Below, one piece after another: positions 1 through 8,928 of a DNA stretch of 64,000 bases (the stretch's first letter is position 1; each line of letters starts with the position of its first letter). The notes beneath the pieces are model-generated. The model was not told the origin of the DNA, did not search any database, and was given only the letters and a program-made list of their open reading frames with translations. The stretch covers positions 1,240,001 through 1,304,000 of the forward strand of contig NZ_CP024923.1 of the NCBI RefSeq assembly GCF_002796605.1, given 5' to 3'. Position numbers and translations under genes: made by a program. This DNA is from Sphingomonas psychrotolerans (GTDB lineage: Bacteria; Pseudomonadota; Alphaproteobacteria; Sphingomonadales; Sphingomonadaceae).

Positions 1-82
1 CGGCGAGCCCCTTGGCGATCGCCGAACCGATCCCGCCCGAAGCGCCGGTGACGAGGGCGGTCATGCCTGTGAGGTCGAACAT
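1..82 (-). CDS. fabG: 3-oxoacyl-ACP reductase, N-terminal part (window edge)
   Basis: FabG reduces 3-oxoacyl-ACP with NADPH in each cycle of fatty-acid elongation in the cytoplasm. Only the first 27 codons are inside the window. They read MFDLTGMTALVTGASGGIG and onward, which contains the Rossmann dinucleotide-binding motif TGASGGIG placed where short-chain dehydrogenases have it. An AAGGA ribosome-binding site lies about ten bases before the ATG. The gene lies downstream of fabD on the same strand, the usual order in alphaproteobacteria, but here a small unrelated gene separates the two. The catalytic Ser-Tyr-Lys triad is outside the window, so the FabG assignment rests on the N-terminal motif and the fabD neighbour. 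Confidence 0.85.
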   Translation of the reverse strand, partial: MFDLTGMTALVTGASGGIGSAIAKGLA

Positions 83-96
83 TGGGGTGGTCCTTC

Positions 97-513
97 TTAT
101 TGATTCACGCGAAGGCGCGAAGGCGCTAAGGGTTCATAGTTATTGACGATGCGGCGCAGCCCCTCTTTGAGCGTCGCGCCGCCGAAATTGATCAGCAGCC
201 CAAGAGGCTGCTTGAGCAAGCGAAGATAGGTCAGCACCTGTTTGCCATGCACGGGATTGAGCCGTTCAATCGACTTCACCTCGACAAGCACCTGTCCATT
301 CACGATGATGTCGGCTCGAAAGGCCGCCTGAAAAACAAGCCCGTCATATTCGATATCGATCGGGCATTGCTGAACTACCGAATGGCCTCGTTCTACAAGC
401 TTCGCAGCCAAGATCGTCTCGTAAACACTTTCGAGCAGGCCGGGGCCAAGACCCATGTGCAGCTTCAGCGCAGCATCAATGATATCCGCTGCAGTCGCCT
501 CGATGTCATGCAT
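97..513 (-). CDS. GxxExxY-family protein (PDDEXK-like fold)
   Basis: This 138-residue protein belongs to the GxxExxY family, named for a motif seen here as GLLESVY near residues 24-30. Later landmarks are FRADIIV and LVEVKSIERL (about residues 65-81), which resemble the D...ExK core of PDDEXK nuclease-like folds. Family members are small, scattered through genomes and of unknown function. The gene sits between fabD and fabG, breaking a normally tight pair. It is bracketed by the two arms of a 23-bp inverted repeat: one arm overlaps its last codons and the other lies five bases before its start codon. Nuclease activity is a fold-based guess; the family assignment is firm. Confidence 0.85.
   Translation of the reverse strand: MHDIEATAADIIDAALKLHMGLGPGLLESVYETILAAKLVERGHSVVQQCPIDIEYDGLVFQAAFRADIIVNGQVLVEVKSIERLNPVHGKQVLTYLRLLKQPLGLLINFGGATLKEGLRRIVNNYEPLAPSRLRVNQ
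104..126. repeat. Left arm of 23-bp inverted repeat around the GxxExxY gene
   Basis: The arm begins TTCACGCGAAGGCGCGAAGG and ends in CGC. It matches the reverse complement of the right arm at 22 of 23 positions. It encodes the last residues of the GxxExxY protein. Confidence 0.85.
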
Positions 514-517
514 CTTG

Positions 518-540
518 GCGTCTTCGCGCCTTCGCGTGAA
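518..540. repeat. Right arm of 23-bp inverted repeat around the GxxExxY gene
   Basis: The arm ends CGCGCCTTCGCGTGAA and differs from a perfect inverted copy of the left arm at one base. It lies in the gap between the GxxExxY start codon and the fabD stop codon, ending four bases from fabD. Confidence 0.85.
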
Positions 541-544
541 AAAA

Positions 545-1480
545 TCAAAGTCCCTTCGCCAGCGCCTCGATGTCGTTCATCGTGACGAGGCTGGTGGTGG
601 TGGCGTCGGGGGCGATGCGTTTGATCATGCCGGCGAGGACCTTGCCGCCGAATTCGACGAACTCGGTCACCCCCGCCGCCTGCATCGCCAGCACCGACTC
701 GCGCCAGCGGACCATGCCGGTGACCTGCTCGACGAGGAGCGTGCGGATCGTGTCCGGGTCGGCGACGGGGGCGGCGGTGACGTTGGCGTAGACCGGGACG
801 AACGGCGACTGGATCATGACCGCGGCAAGCGCCGCTTCCATCGCATCGGCGGCGGGCTGCATCAGTGGGCAGTGGAACGGCGCCGAGACCGGCAGCAGCA
901 GCGCACGTTTGGCGCCCATTTCCTTGGCAAGCGGCAATGCACGCTCGATCGCGCCGAGATGCCCCGAAATCACCACCTGACCCGGATCATTGTCGTTCGC
1001 GACGGTGCAGACCTCGCCCTGCGCGGCGGCATCGGCGATCGACTGCGCCCTGGCGAGATCGACGCCGAGCAGAGCCGCCATCGCGCCGACCCCGACCGGT
1101 ACCGCAGCCTGCATGGCATTACCGCGGATGCGCAGCAATCTGGCGGCAGTCGCCAGATCGAACGCGCCCGCGGCGCAAAGCGCGCTATACTCGCCGAGGC
1201 TGTGGCCCGCGACGAAATCGGCCTTTTCGGCGAGGCGGATGCCGCCGTCCTTTTCGAGCACGCGCAACACCGCGATGGCGTTCGCCATGATCGCCGGCTG
1301 GGCGTTGGCGGTGAGCGTGAGCTGGTCCTCCGGCCCTTCGGCCATCAGCCTCGACAGCTTCTGACCGAGCGCTTCGTCGACTTCCTGGAAGACTTCGCGC
1401 GCATGCGGGCTGGCCGCGGCGAGCGCGCTGCCCATGCCGACCGCCTGGCTGCCCTGGCCGGGGAAGATGAACGCGCGCAT
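545..1480 (-). CDS. fabD: Malonyl-CoA:ACP transacylase
   Basis: FabD moves the malonyl group from CoA to acyl carrier protein, supplying the extender unit for fatty-acid synthesis. The 311-residue length is normal for the family. The protein opens with FIFPGQGSQAVGMG (the conserved GQGSQ motif) and carries the active-site serine in GHSLGEYSAL near residue 92. The start was placed at MRAFIFPGQG because the family begins there and an AGGAGAGACAA ribosome-binding site precedes it; the open frame extends 64 codons further upstream without family similarity. fabG follows on the same strand after the GxxExxY insertion. Confidence 0.97.
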   Translation of the reverse strand: MRAFIFPGQGSQAVGMGSALAAASPHAREVFQEVDEALGQKLSRLMAEGPEDQLTLTANAQPAIMANAIAVLRVLEKDGGIRLAEKADFVAGHSLGEYSALCAAGAFDLATAARLLRIRGNAMQAAVPVGVGAMAALLGVDLARAQSIADAAAQGEVCTVANDNDPGQVVISGHLGAIERALPLAKEMGAKRALLLPVSAPFHCPLMQPAADAMEAALAAVMIQSPFVPVYANVTAAPVADPDTIRTLLVEQVTGMVRWRESVLAMQAAGVTEFVEFGGKVLAGMIKRIAPDATTTSLVTMNDIEALAKGL

Positions 1481-1685
1481 TTGTCTCTCCTTGGACTTCA
1501 GGCGGCGCGGGTTAGAACCGTTGCGGCATGCGGGCAAGCCTGTCCGCTCCGCCCAACCTGAACGAACCCCCGCGGCCTGCGACAATTGGCGACTCTTTTG
1601 CGGGCTCGCCGGGACAGGGCTGCGACAACCGGCTCCTAGATAAGGTTCAACGCCAGGCAACGGCGCGAACAAGAGGAGTTACGTC

Positions 1686-2090
1686 ATGAAGAAGTTCATT
1701 CTCGGTCTGGTCGCCGCTTCGATCGCCGCCACTCCCGCAATGGCCGCCGCGCCGCAGCAGTATCGCGGCTATGACGCGCCCCGCCAGGAGACAGTGATCA
1801 AGCATCGCCCCAACGGCAATGTCGTCGTCAGGCAGACCACGCAGCGCGGCTATGGCTATCGGAACGATCGCGGCTATCAAAACCAGAACTGGCAGAACCG
1901 CAACTGGCAGCGCGGCCAGCGCTTCGACAGCCGCTATGCGCGCAATTACCGGCAGATCGACTATCGCCAGTATCGCGACCTGCGGACGCCGCCGCGCGGT
2001 TACCGCTACGTCCAGTCGGGCAACGACGCAGTGCTGGTCGGCATCACCAGCGGGATCATCGCCGCGGTGTTCGCGAACATGATCCGCTAA
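1686..2090 (+). CDS. RcnB-family periplasmic protein
   Basis: This is a 134-residue exported protein. Residues 1-20 form a Sec signal peptide (MKKFILGLVAASIAATPAMA). The mature part is rich in Tyr, Arg, Asn and Gln, with repeated RGY and NxNWQNRNWQ patterns, and ends in a short hydrophobic stretch around GITSGIIAAVFANMI. This composition and layout match the RcnB family, whose E. coli member affects nickel and cobalt homeostasis in the periplasm; sphingomonads carry many such proteins of unproven role. A strong ribosome-binding site (AGAGGAG) precedes the ATG. A hairpin terminator follows, so the gene is probably transcribed alone. Metal binding is not evident from the residues. Confidence 0.75.
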   Translation: MKKFILGLVAASIAATPAMAAAPQQYRGYDAPRQETVIKHRPNGNVVVRQTTQRGYGYRNDRGYQNQNWQNRNWQRGQRFDSRYARNYRQIDYRQYRDLRTPPRGYRYVQSGNDAVLVGITSGIIAAVFANMIR

Positions 2091-2117
2091 AGCGGCGGCC
2101 TGTCTCGGGCGACGTGA

Positions 2118-2146
2118 GCGGCGGGGCCTTATGGCTCCGCCGCTTT
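2118..2146 (+). terminator. Hairpin terminator after the RcnB-like gene
   Basis: GCGGCGGGGCC, a TTAT loop, then GGCTCCGCCGC form an 11-bp stem with one G-T pair, followed by TTT. It lies 27 bases after the stop codon. Confidence 0.7.
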
Positions 2147-2198
2147 CGCGTCCCTTTTCGGGACCGGGCTGGAAATATCCGGGGCTCGTGCGTTAACA

Positions 2199-2762
2199 GT
2201 GGTTAACCGTAACGAGCCGCGCGTGGACCATAGTGATTCTCTCTTTCCGATCGCCCTGCGCAAACGCCCGCGCCGACGCGCGTGGCTGCTCGCCGCATTG
2301 GCGAGCCCGCTCCTGATCGGCGTATTTCCTATCCTCGACATCGCGCAGGCATCGCGACAGCGGCCAGCCCCTGCGCGCATCGCCGCGCCCGACGCGGCAC
2401 CCCGATCGCAGCCGGGTGCCATCGACAGGCCGGCGACGATAACGCTCGGCGCGCTGATCGAAATCCAGCGCCGGGCGCGCGAACAACGCCGGGCGATGGC
2501 TGCCAGCGAGCAATTGGCGGCGGATTTGCCGCCTGGCGAAAGCTGGCAGGCGCAGCTCGGCGCGTTCAGCTCCGCCGATGCCGCCGAACGCCAGCGGGCG
2601 CGGCTGATCGAGGCTGGGGTCCCGGTGGTGATCCGGCAGGAGGGAGCGCTGCATCGGCTGCGGAGTCTGCCTGCAGTGCGTGCCGAGACCGAGGGGCTTT
2701 GCGCCCGTGCGCAGGCCGGGGGTGTGGATTGCTTCGTGCGCCGGACAGCGGACGAAATTTAG
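2199..2762 (+). CDS. SPOR-domain membrane protein
   Basis: The 187-residue product has a short cytoplasmic arginine-rich stretch (about 20-27), one transmembrane segment near residues 28-48 (WLLAALASPLLIGVFPIL), a proline/alanine-rich linker, and a C-terminal domain starting at SWQAQLGAFSSADAAERQRA, the pattern of SPOR domains. SPOR domains bind peptidoglycan stripped of stem peptides at the division site, so a periplasmic cell-wall role is likely. The start is a GTG with weak ribosome-binding sequence; a second GTG eight codons later is equally possible. No partner gene adjoins it. Confidence 0.75.
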   Translation: MVNRNEPRVDHSDSLFPIALRKRPRRRAWLLAALASPLLIGVFPILDIAQASRQRPAPARIAAPDAAPRSQPGAIDRPATITLGALIEIQRRAREQRRAMAASEQLAADLPPGESWQAQLGAFSSADAAERQRARLIEAGVPVVIRQEGALHRLRSLPAVRAETEGLCARAQAGGVDCFVRRTADEI

Positions 2763-2775
2763 CCGAACTCGTCAT

Positions 2776-2792
2776 CCCGGCCTTGTGCCGGG
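2776..2792. repeat. Short intergenic palindrome (CCCGGC / GCCGGG)
   Basis: A perfect 6-bp inverted repeat with a 5-base loop, set in GTCATCCCGGCCTTGTGCCG. It resembles the short GTCATCCCGG-type palindromes scattered between genes in alphaproteobacteria. It lies just after the SPOR gene and about 150 bases before rpsF. Confidence 0.5.
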
Positions 2793-2947
2793 TAGCTTAC
2801 CACTTGCCTTCCTGGCGCTTTCCCCGCATAGGCCGCGCCAGTCGGGGTGGAGACGTGTCTCTGCCCGACTTGCTTTGAAGACGACAGCCGGAGGGGCGTT
2901 GCACATGGGGTGCACGTCAGCGATCGGCCAACAGTGAGAAGAAACGC

Positions 2948-3343
2948 ATGGCTCTTTACGAGCACGTGTTCCTTGCGCGCCAGGATCTGGCACAGGCGCA
3001 AGTGGACGCACTGGCGGAAGCCGCCACCAAGATCGTCGAGGACAACAAGGGCAAGGTTCTCAAGACCGAGACCTGGGGTCTTCGTTCGCTCGCCTATCGC
3101 ATCGCCAAGAACCGCAAGGCGCATTACGTGATGATCGAGATCGACGCCCCCGCGGGTGTCGTCGCCGAGCTCGAGCGCCAGACGCAGATCAACGAAGACG
3201 TGATCCGCTACATGACCGTCAAGGTCGACGAGCTGGAGCAGGGTCCCACCGTGATGATGCGCAAGGGTCAGGACCGCGAGCGCGGCCGTGGTCGTCGCGA
3301 TCGCGACGATGCCGGCGGCAACACCGGTTTCGGCGGCGAATAA
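2948..3343 (+). CDS. rpsF: 30S ribosomal protein S6
   Basis: S6 binds 16S rRNA together with S18 in the platform of the small subunit. The 131-residue protein starts [14 protein letters not shown] and contains the family core [20 protein letters not shown] at about 41-60. The C-terminus is extended by a charged tail rich in Arg, Asp and Gly ([12 protein letters not shown]), common in alphaproteobacteria. It is the first gene of the conserved rpsF-rpsR-rplI operon, with 13 bases to rpsR. The long upstream gap would hold the operon promoter. Confidence 0.97.
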   Translation: MALYEHVFLARQDLAQAQVDALAEAATKIVEDNKGKVLKTETWGLRSLAYRIAKNRKAHYVMIEIDAPAGVVAELERQTQINEDVIRYMTVKVDELEQGPTVMMRKGQDRERGRGRRDRDDAGGNTGFGGE

Positions 3344-3356
3344 GGAGTTATAGAAT

Positions 3357-3581
3357 ATGGCACGCCCATTTTTCCGCCGTCGCAAGAGCTGCCCCTTCTC
3401 CGCGAAGGACGCGCCCCGGATCGACTATAAGGACGTCCGTCTGCTCCAGGGCTTCGTGTCCGAGCGCGGCAAGATCGTCCCCTCGCGCATCACTTCGGTG
3501 AGCGCGAAGAAGCAGCGCGAGCTGGCCCAGGCCATCAAGCGCGCCCGTCACCTGGGCCTGCTGCCCTACATCGTCAAGTAA
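3357..3581 (+). CDS. rpsR: 30S ribosomal protein S18
   Basis: This 74-residue basic protein partners S6 on 16S rRNA. It has the diagnostic [11 protein letters not shown] start and the [20 protein letters not shown] core (about residues 43-62), ending in LGLLPYIVK. It lies between rpsF and rplI with short gaps and a clear AAGGAG ribosome-binding site ahead of the ATG. Confidence 0.98.
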   Translation: MARPFFRRRKSCPFSAKDAPRIDYKDVRLLQGFVSERGKIVPSRITSVSAKKQRELAQAIKRARHLGLLPYIVK

Positions 3582-3593
3582 GGAGCAGATAGC

Positions 3594-4196
3594 ATGGAAG
3601 TCATCCTGCTTGAGCGCGTCGAGAAGCTCGGCGCCATCGGCGACGTAGTGAAGGTCAAGGACGGGTTCGCCCGCAACTTCCTTCTGCCCAACAAAAAGGC
3701 GCTCCGTTCGAACGCCGCCAACCGCAAGGTCTTCGAGGCCAATCGCGCGCGCATCGAAGCCGACAACGCTTCGCGTCGTAGCGATGCCGAGAAGGAAGCC
3801 GGCAACTTCAACGACGTTTCGGTCACGCTGATCCGTCAGGCGTCGAACACCGGCCAGCTTTACGGTTCGGTTGCGGCGCGCGACCTGGTCGACGCGATCA
3901 CTGCCGATGGCCACAAGGTCAGCAAGGCGCAGATCGTGCTCGACCGTCCGATCAAGGCGATCGGCGTGTACGACATCAAGGTTGCGCTGCACCCCGAGGT
4001 GTCGGTGACCGTCAAGGTCAACGTCGCCCGCTCGCCGGAAGAGGCCGAGATGCAGTCGCAGGGCGTCGACGTGATGACTGCGATGTTCGAGAAGGACGAA
4101 GCCGGCTTCATCGAGGATTACGATCCCAACGCCGAGCCGGGCGCGACTGCCGAAGTGCAGTCGGCACCTGCCGCGGACGAGAACGCCGAGGGCTGA
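3594..4196 (+). CDS. rplI: 50S ribosomal protein L9
   Basis: L9 binds 23S rRNA at the base of the L1 stalk. The N-terminal domain is clear: MEVILLERVEKLGAIGDVVK and then VKDGFARNFLLPNKKAL, the GxARNxLxP signature. A long connecting helix and the C-terminal domain follow. The protein is 200 residues, longer than the roughly 150 of E. coli, because of an acidic C-terminal tail (from about residue 172), a feature of alphaproteobacterial L9. It is the last gene of the operon and is followed by a strong terminator. Confidence 0.97.
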   Translation: MEVILLERVEKLGAIGDVVKVKDGFARNFLLPNKKALRSNAANRKVFEANRARIEADNASRRSDAEKEAGNFNDVSVTLIRQASNTGQLYGSVAARDLVDAITADGHKVSKAQIVLDRPIKAIGVYDIKVALHPEVSVTVKVNVARSPEEAEMQSQGVDVMTAMFEKDEAGFIEDYDPNAEPGATAEVQSAPAADENAEG

Positions 4197-4220
4197 GCCT
4201 TCGCCGCTACGCAAGAAAAG

Positions 4221-4252
4221 GGCCGCTCCGGAGCTTCCGGGGCGGCCTTTTT
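4221..4252 (+). terminator. Rho-independent terminator of the rpsF-rpsR-rplI operon
   Basis: GGCCGCTCCGG and CCGGGGCGGCC form an 11-bp stem (one G-T pair) around a 5-base loop, followed by TTTTT. It begins 24 bases after the rplI stop codon. Confidence 0.9.
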
Positions 4253-4341
4253 CTTTGCCTCGACCGTAGCGGCCAAAAAAAGGCCCGCCGCACGAGGCAC
4301 GACGAGCCGAAGGGGGATCGGGGGCTTTTATCCGCGCGCAG

Positions 4342-4419
4342 TCAAGGGCACGAAACGCAGGCGCCGATCACCGCAGCCAGCGGGATCAGGGCGAGAACCA
4401 GCGGCATTACCTTGACCAT
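4342..4419 (-). CDS. Candidate 25-residue hydrophobic peptide
   Basis: An ATG-started frame encodes MVKVMPLVLALIPLAAVIGA followed by CVSCP and a stop. It would be a one-helix membrane peptide or a tiny lipoprotein-like product with two cysteines at the end. An AAGGTAA sequence lies five bases before the ATG. I know no family for it. It could be a real small protein or chance; nothing else codes in this gap between rplI and the first CAP-domain gene. Confidence 0.3.
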   Translation of the reverse strand: MVKVMPLVLALIPLAAVIGACVSCP

Positions 4420-4534
4420 CGAAATTACCTTGCTCGACTGTTCGAGTTCAAAACGAGCCGGGACGAACAAGGTTGCGGCGATTTGAACGCGATATTCGGC
4501 TTGCGTTCATCCTCGGCCCGCCCAAATCTGGGCA

Positions 4535-5134
4535 ATGCTGATCGCGCTGGCCATCGCTGCAGCCTTCGCCCCCGCCCAATCGTCGCTGGAGCGGGAGATC
4601 GTCGCCGAGCTCAACTTCGCGCGCGCCCACCCGCGGCGTTATGCGAACCGCCTGCGCGACTATCGCCGCCATTTCCGCGGCAAGATCGTCCATTATCCTG
4701 GCAAGCCCGAGGGACTGCGAACTGCCGAAGGCGTCGCCGCGGTCGACGAGGCAATTGCCTTTCTCGAACGGCAAGTGCCGGCAGAGACGCTCGCCCCCGC
4801 CCCGCTCCTCACCCGGGCGGCGGGCGATCATGTCGCGGATCAGGGACCGCGCGGCGCGACGGGACATTTTTCGAAGAACGGCGAGGATCCCCGCGATCGC
4901 GTGCGGCGCCGCGGCGGCGGCGATTACGTTGCCGAGACGATCACCTATGGCCCGCCCTCCGCCGCGGAGGTCGTCCGCCAGTTGATCGTCGATGACGCCG
5001 TGCCGGGTCGCGGACATCGGCGGACCGTGTTCGCGGCGGAGATGCGCTTCGTCGGCGTGCGTTGCGGCCCTCACCAAACCTATCGAGTAATGTGCGTGGC
5101 GGAATTCGCGCGCAAGCCGGACGGGCGCCGCTGA
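4535..5134 (+). CDS. CAP (SCP/PR-1)-domain exported protein, copy 1
   Basis: The 199-residue protein starts with a short signal peptide (MLIALAIAAAFAPAQS) and the rest is one CAP domain. The expected conserved points are visible: AELNFARAHPRRYA in the first helix, the histidine in AAGDHVADQG, GATGHFS, VAETITYG with the conserved glutamate, and QLIVDDAVPGRGHRRTVF with the second histidine. CAP proteins are secreted and bind lipids or cell-wall material; bacterial roles are mostly unknown. It is followed 117 bases later by a paralogue on the same strand. The tail is basic (RKPDGRR). Confidence 0.85.
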   Translation: MLIALAIAAAFAPAQSSLEREIVAELNFARAHPRRYANRLRDYRRHFRGKIVHYPGKPEGLRTAEGVAAVDEAIAFLERQVPAETLAPAPLLTRAAGDHVADQGPRGATGHFSKNGEDPRDRVRRRGGGDYVAETITYGPPSAAEVVRQLIVDDAVPGRGHRRTVFAAEMRFVGVRCGPHQTYRVMCVAEFARKPDGRR

Positions 5135-5251
5135 TCGCTTAGGGTTAACCCCGGAGTATCCTGCGGGATTGTCAGAAGGTTAGGATCCCCGCAGTCACCA
5201 TCGAGTACCAGCGCGCATGGCGCGCGACGGAGTTCCGGGGGGAACTGTACC

Positions 5252-5938
5252 ATGCGTATCCCGCGTCTCGCCGCTGCCGCTCTTGCCGCTTGCTCGTTCC
5301 TGCTCGTCGCCGCCGCCGATGGCGAGCCGCGCCGGCGCTCGCTCGAGGCGCAGGTGCTCGAGCGGATCAACCACGCGCGGCAGAATCCTCGCGCTTATGC
5401 CGACGAGCTGCGCGACCTCCGTCGCTATTTCGACGGCGACATACTGTTCCTGCCGGACGACCCGAACGGCGTCTACACGCGAGAAGGGGTGTCCGCGGTG
5501 GACGAGGCGATCGAATTTCTCGAACGCCAGACGCCGCTGCCGCCGCTCGGCCATAGCGATCTGCTCGCGCTGGCGGCACAGGATCATGCCGAGGATCAAG
5601 GCGAAGTCGGCGCGACCGGCCATGCCTCGCGCGACGGCGCCGGCCCCGGTGAACGCGTCCAGCGACGCGGGGGCGACATCTATGTCGGCGAGAGCATCTC
5701 ATACGGCATGGCCGACGCCGACGCCGTGGTCCGCCAGTTGATCGTCGACGACGGCGTGCCCGGTCGCGGGCATCGCGCTCTGCTGTTCCAGAACGATTTC
5801 CGCTTTGCCGGCGTGGGCTGCGGCACGCATCGCCGCTACAGGCATCTCTGCGTGGTCGACCTCGCAGCGACGATCGACGGCGCGCCGGCGCTGCCGCAAT
5901 ATGCGAGCCGCACGCCGCCGCGCTCCCGCGCGCGCTGA
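5252..5938 (+). CDS. CAP (SCP/PR-1)-domain exported protein, copy 2
   Basis: This 228-residue paralogue of the preceding gene shares the block pattern throughout: INHARQNPRAYADELRDLRR, AAQDHAEDQGEVGATGHAS, VGESISYG and QLIVDDGVPGRGHRALLF. Residues 1-22 form a signal peptide. A GGGGGAA ribosome-binding site precedes the ATG. The C-terminus carries an extra 25 or so residues (PQYASRTPPRSRAR). The two copies clearly arose by tandem duplication. The stop codon is two bases from that of mutL on the other strand. Confidence 0.87.
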   Translation: MRIPRLAAAALAACSFLLVAAADGEPRRRSLEAQVLERINHARQNPRAYADELRDLRRYFDGDILFLPDDPNGVYTREGVSAVDEAIEFLERQTPLPPLGHSDLLALAAQDHAEDQGEVGATGHASRDGAGPGERVQRRGGDIYVGESISYGMADADAVVRQLIVDDGVPGRGHRALLFQNDFRFAGVGCGTHRRYRHLCVVDLAATIDGAPALPQYASRTPPRSRAR

Positions 5939-5940
5939 GG

Positions 5941-7728
5941 TTATTTCCGCCCGAACAATTTCTCGATGTCGCCATGCGCCAGCTTCACCCAGGTCGGGCG
6001 GCCATGGTTGCATTGGCCCGAATGCGGCGTGACTTCCATTTCGCGGAGCAACGCGTTCATCTCGGCGACCGAGAGGATGCGGCCGGCACGGACCGAACCG
6101 TGACAGGCCATGGTCGAGGCGACGTGATCGAGGCGCTCCTTCAGGGACAGAGCCTCGTCGAAGCTGGCGAGTTCGTCGGCGAGATCGGTGACGAGGCCGT
6201 GGACATCACCCTGCCCCAGCGCCGCGGGCGTCGCGCGGACCAGCATCGCGCGCGGACCGAAGCGTTCGAGCTCCAGACCGAATTGGCCGAGTTCCGCGAT
6301 CCGCGCCTCGAGCCTGTCGCAGCCGGGCTCGTCGAGCTCGACGACTTCGGGGAGCAGCAGCGCCTGGCTGGCGACGCCGCCGCCCTGCATCGCGCGGCGC
6401 ATCCGTTCGAGCACGAGGCGCTCATGCGCGGCGTGCTGGTCGACGAGGACGAGACCGTCTTCGGCTTCGGCAACGATATAGGTCTTGGCGACTTGCCCGC
6501 GCGCGACGCCGAGAGGGAAGTCGATCGTCTGTGGGACCGGCGCATGCGCGGCCTCGGCGCGGGCCTGTGGGGGCGGCGTTAAGAAAGTCGGGCGGCGGTC
6601 GTGGAGCGCGCGACCCGAATAGTGCCTCAGCCCCTCTCCTTCAGGAGAAGCAGAGGGTTCGGCGACGCCATTGCCTGCTGTGGGGCTCAGCTGGCCTGGT
6701 TGCCACATCCCGAGCGCCGCTTCGCTCGGTCGCTGGACGCTGCGGTGCCCCGCCTCGTCGAGCGCGCGGCGCAGGCCGCTGACGATCATGCCGCGCACCA
6801 ATGATGGATCGCGGAAGCGGACTTCTGTCTTGGCCGGGTGGACGTTGACGTCGACCTGGTCGGGCGGGATCTCGAGGAAGAGCGCCACCACCGGGTGACG
6901 GTCGCGCGCGAGCATCTCGGCATAGGCGCCGCGCACTGCGCCGACGAGCAAGCGGTCCTTCACCGGCCGGCCGTTGACGAACAGATATTGGTGGTCCGCG
7001 ACCCCGCGGTTGAAGGTCGGCAGCCCGGCGACGCCGCCGAGCATCAGACTCTCTCGCTCGAAGTCGATCGCGACGCTGTTCTCGGCAAGATCGCGATCGG
7101 TGAGCGCCGCGACGCGCTCAGGGCGGGATTCGCCACCCTGGACCGAAAGCGTCCGGCGCCCGTCATGCTCGACCGAGAAGGCGATGTCGGGGCGCGACAT
7201 GGCAAGCCGCTTCACCACGTCGAGGCTGGCGCCATATTCCGCCCGCGCCGAGCGCAGGAATTTCCGCCGCGCCGGAACGCGGGCGAACAATTGCTCGACG
7301 CGCACCCGGGTGCCCGGCGGCAGCGCGGCGGGTCCTTCGGCAACGCATTCGCCATTGTCGACGGTGCGCGACCAGCCATCGGCGCCGCGCACCCGGCTCT
7401 CGATCGTCAGCCGCGCGACGCTCGCGATCGACGGCAACGCCTCGCCCCGAAAACCCAAGGTCGCGACGGCTTCGATCGCGTCGTCAGGCAGCTTGGAAGT
7501 AGCGTGACGCTCGAGCGCGAGCATGATGTCGGCGGGCGTCATGCCGCAGCCATCGTCGATGACCTCGATCAATTCGGTGCCGCCGGCGGCGAGCCGGACC
7601 GCGATCCGGGTGGCTCCGGCGTCGACTGCGTTTTCGACCAGTTCTTTCAGCGCGCTGGCAGGGCGTTCGACCACTTCGCCGGCTGCAATCCGGTTGACAA
7701 GATGCTCGGGGAGACGGCGTATTGACAT
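5941..7728 (-). CDS. mutL: DNA mismatch repair protein MutL
   Basis: MutL couples mismatch recognition by MutS to strand removal. The 595-residue protein has the GHKL ATPase at its N-terminus: ELVENAVDAGATRI, DDGCGM and LGFRGEALPSIASVA. A long variable linker spans roughly 320-400. The C-terminal domain shows DQHAAHERLVLE (about 433-444), the DQHA(x)2E(x)4E endonuclease motif, plus the metal-binding ACHGSVRAG and CNHGRP motifs. This is therefore the nicking type of MutL found in bacteria lacking MutH. It converges on the second CAP gene and is divergent from mreB. Confidence 0.97.
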   Translation of the reverse strand: MSIRRLPEHLVNRIAAGEVVERPASALKELVENAVDAGATRIAVRLAAGGTELIEVIDDGCGMTPADIMLALERHATSKLPDDAIEAVATLGFRGEALPSIASVARLTIESRVRGADGWSRTVDNGECVAEGPAALPPGTRVRVEQLFARVPARRKFLRSARAEYGASLDVVKRLAMSRPDIAFSVEHDGRRTLSVQGGESRPERVAALTDRDLAENSVAIDFERESLMLGGVAGLPTFNRGVADHQYLFVNGRPVKDRLLVGAVRGAYAEMLARDRHPVVALFLEIPPDQVDVNVHPAKTEVRFRDPSLVRGMIVSGLRRALDEAGHRSVQRPSEAALGMWQPGQLSPTAGNGVAEPSASPEGEGLRHYSGRALHDRRPTFLTPPPQARAEAAHAPVPQTIDFPLGVARGQVAKTYIVAEAEDGLVLVDQHAAHERLVLERMRRAMQGGGVASQALLLPEVVELDEPGCDRLEARIAELGQFGLELERFGPRAMLVRATPAALGQGDVHGLVTDLADELASFDEALSLKERLDHVASTMACHGSVRAGRILSVAEMNALLREMEVTPHSGQCNHGRPTWVKLAHGDIEKLFGRK

Positions 7729-7820
7729 GGCAGTCTGTCTAGCCCAACGGGCGGCATCCCGCGACCCGCAAGCGCATGCACCGAGACAGTTTATTATCTG
7801 TTCCGGAAGGTCCGGTCTAA

Positions 7821-8915
<1,095 letters not shown>

Positions 8916-8928
8916 GGAGCGCACGGAC

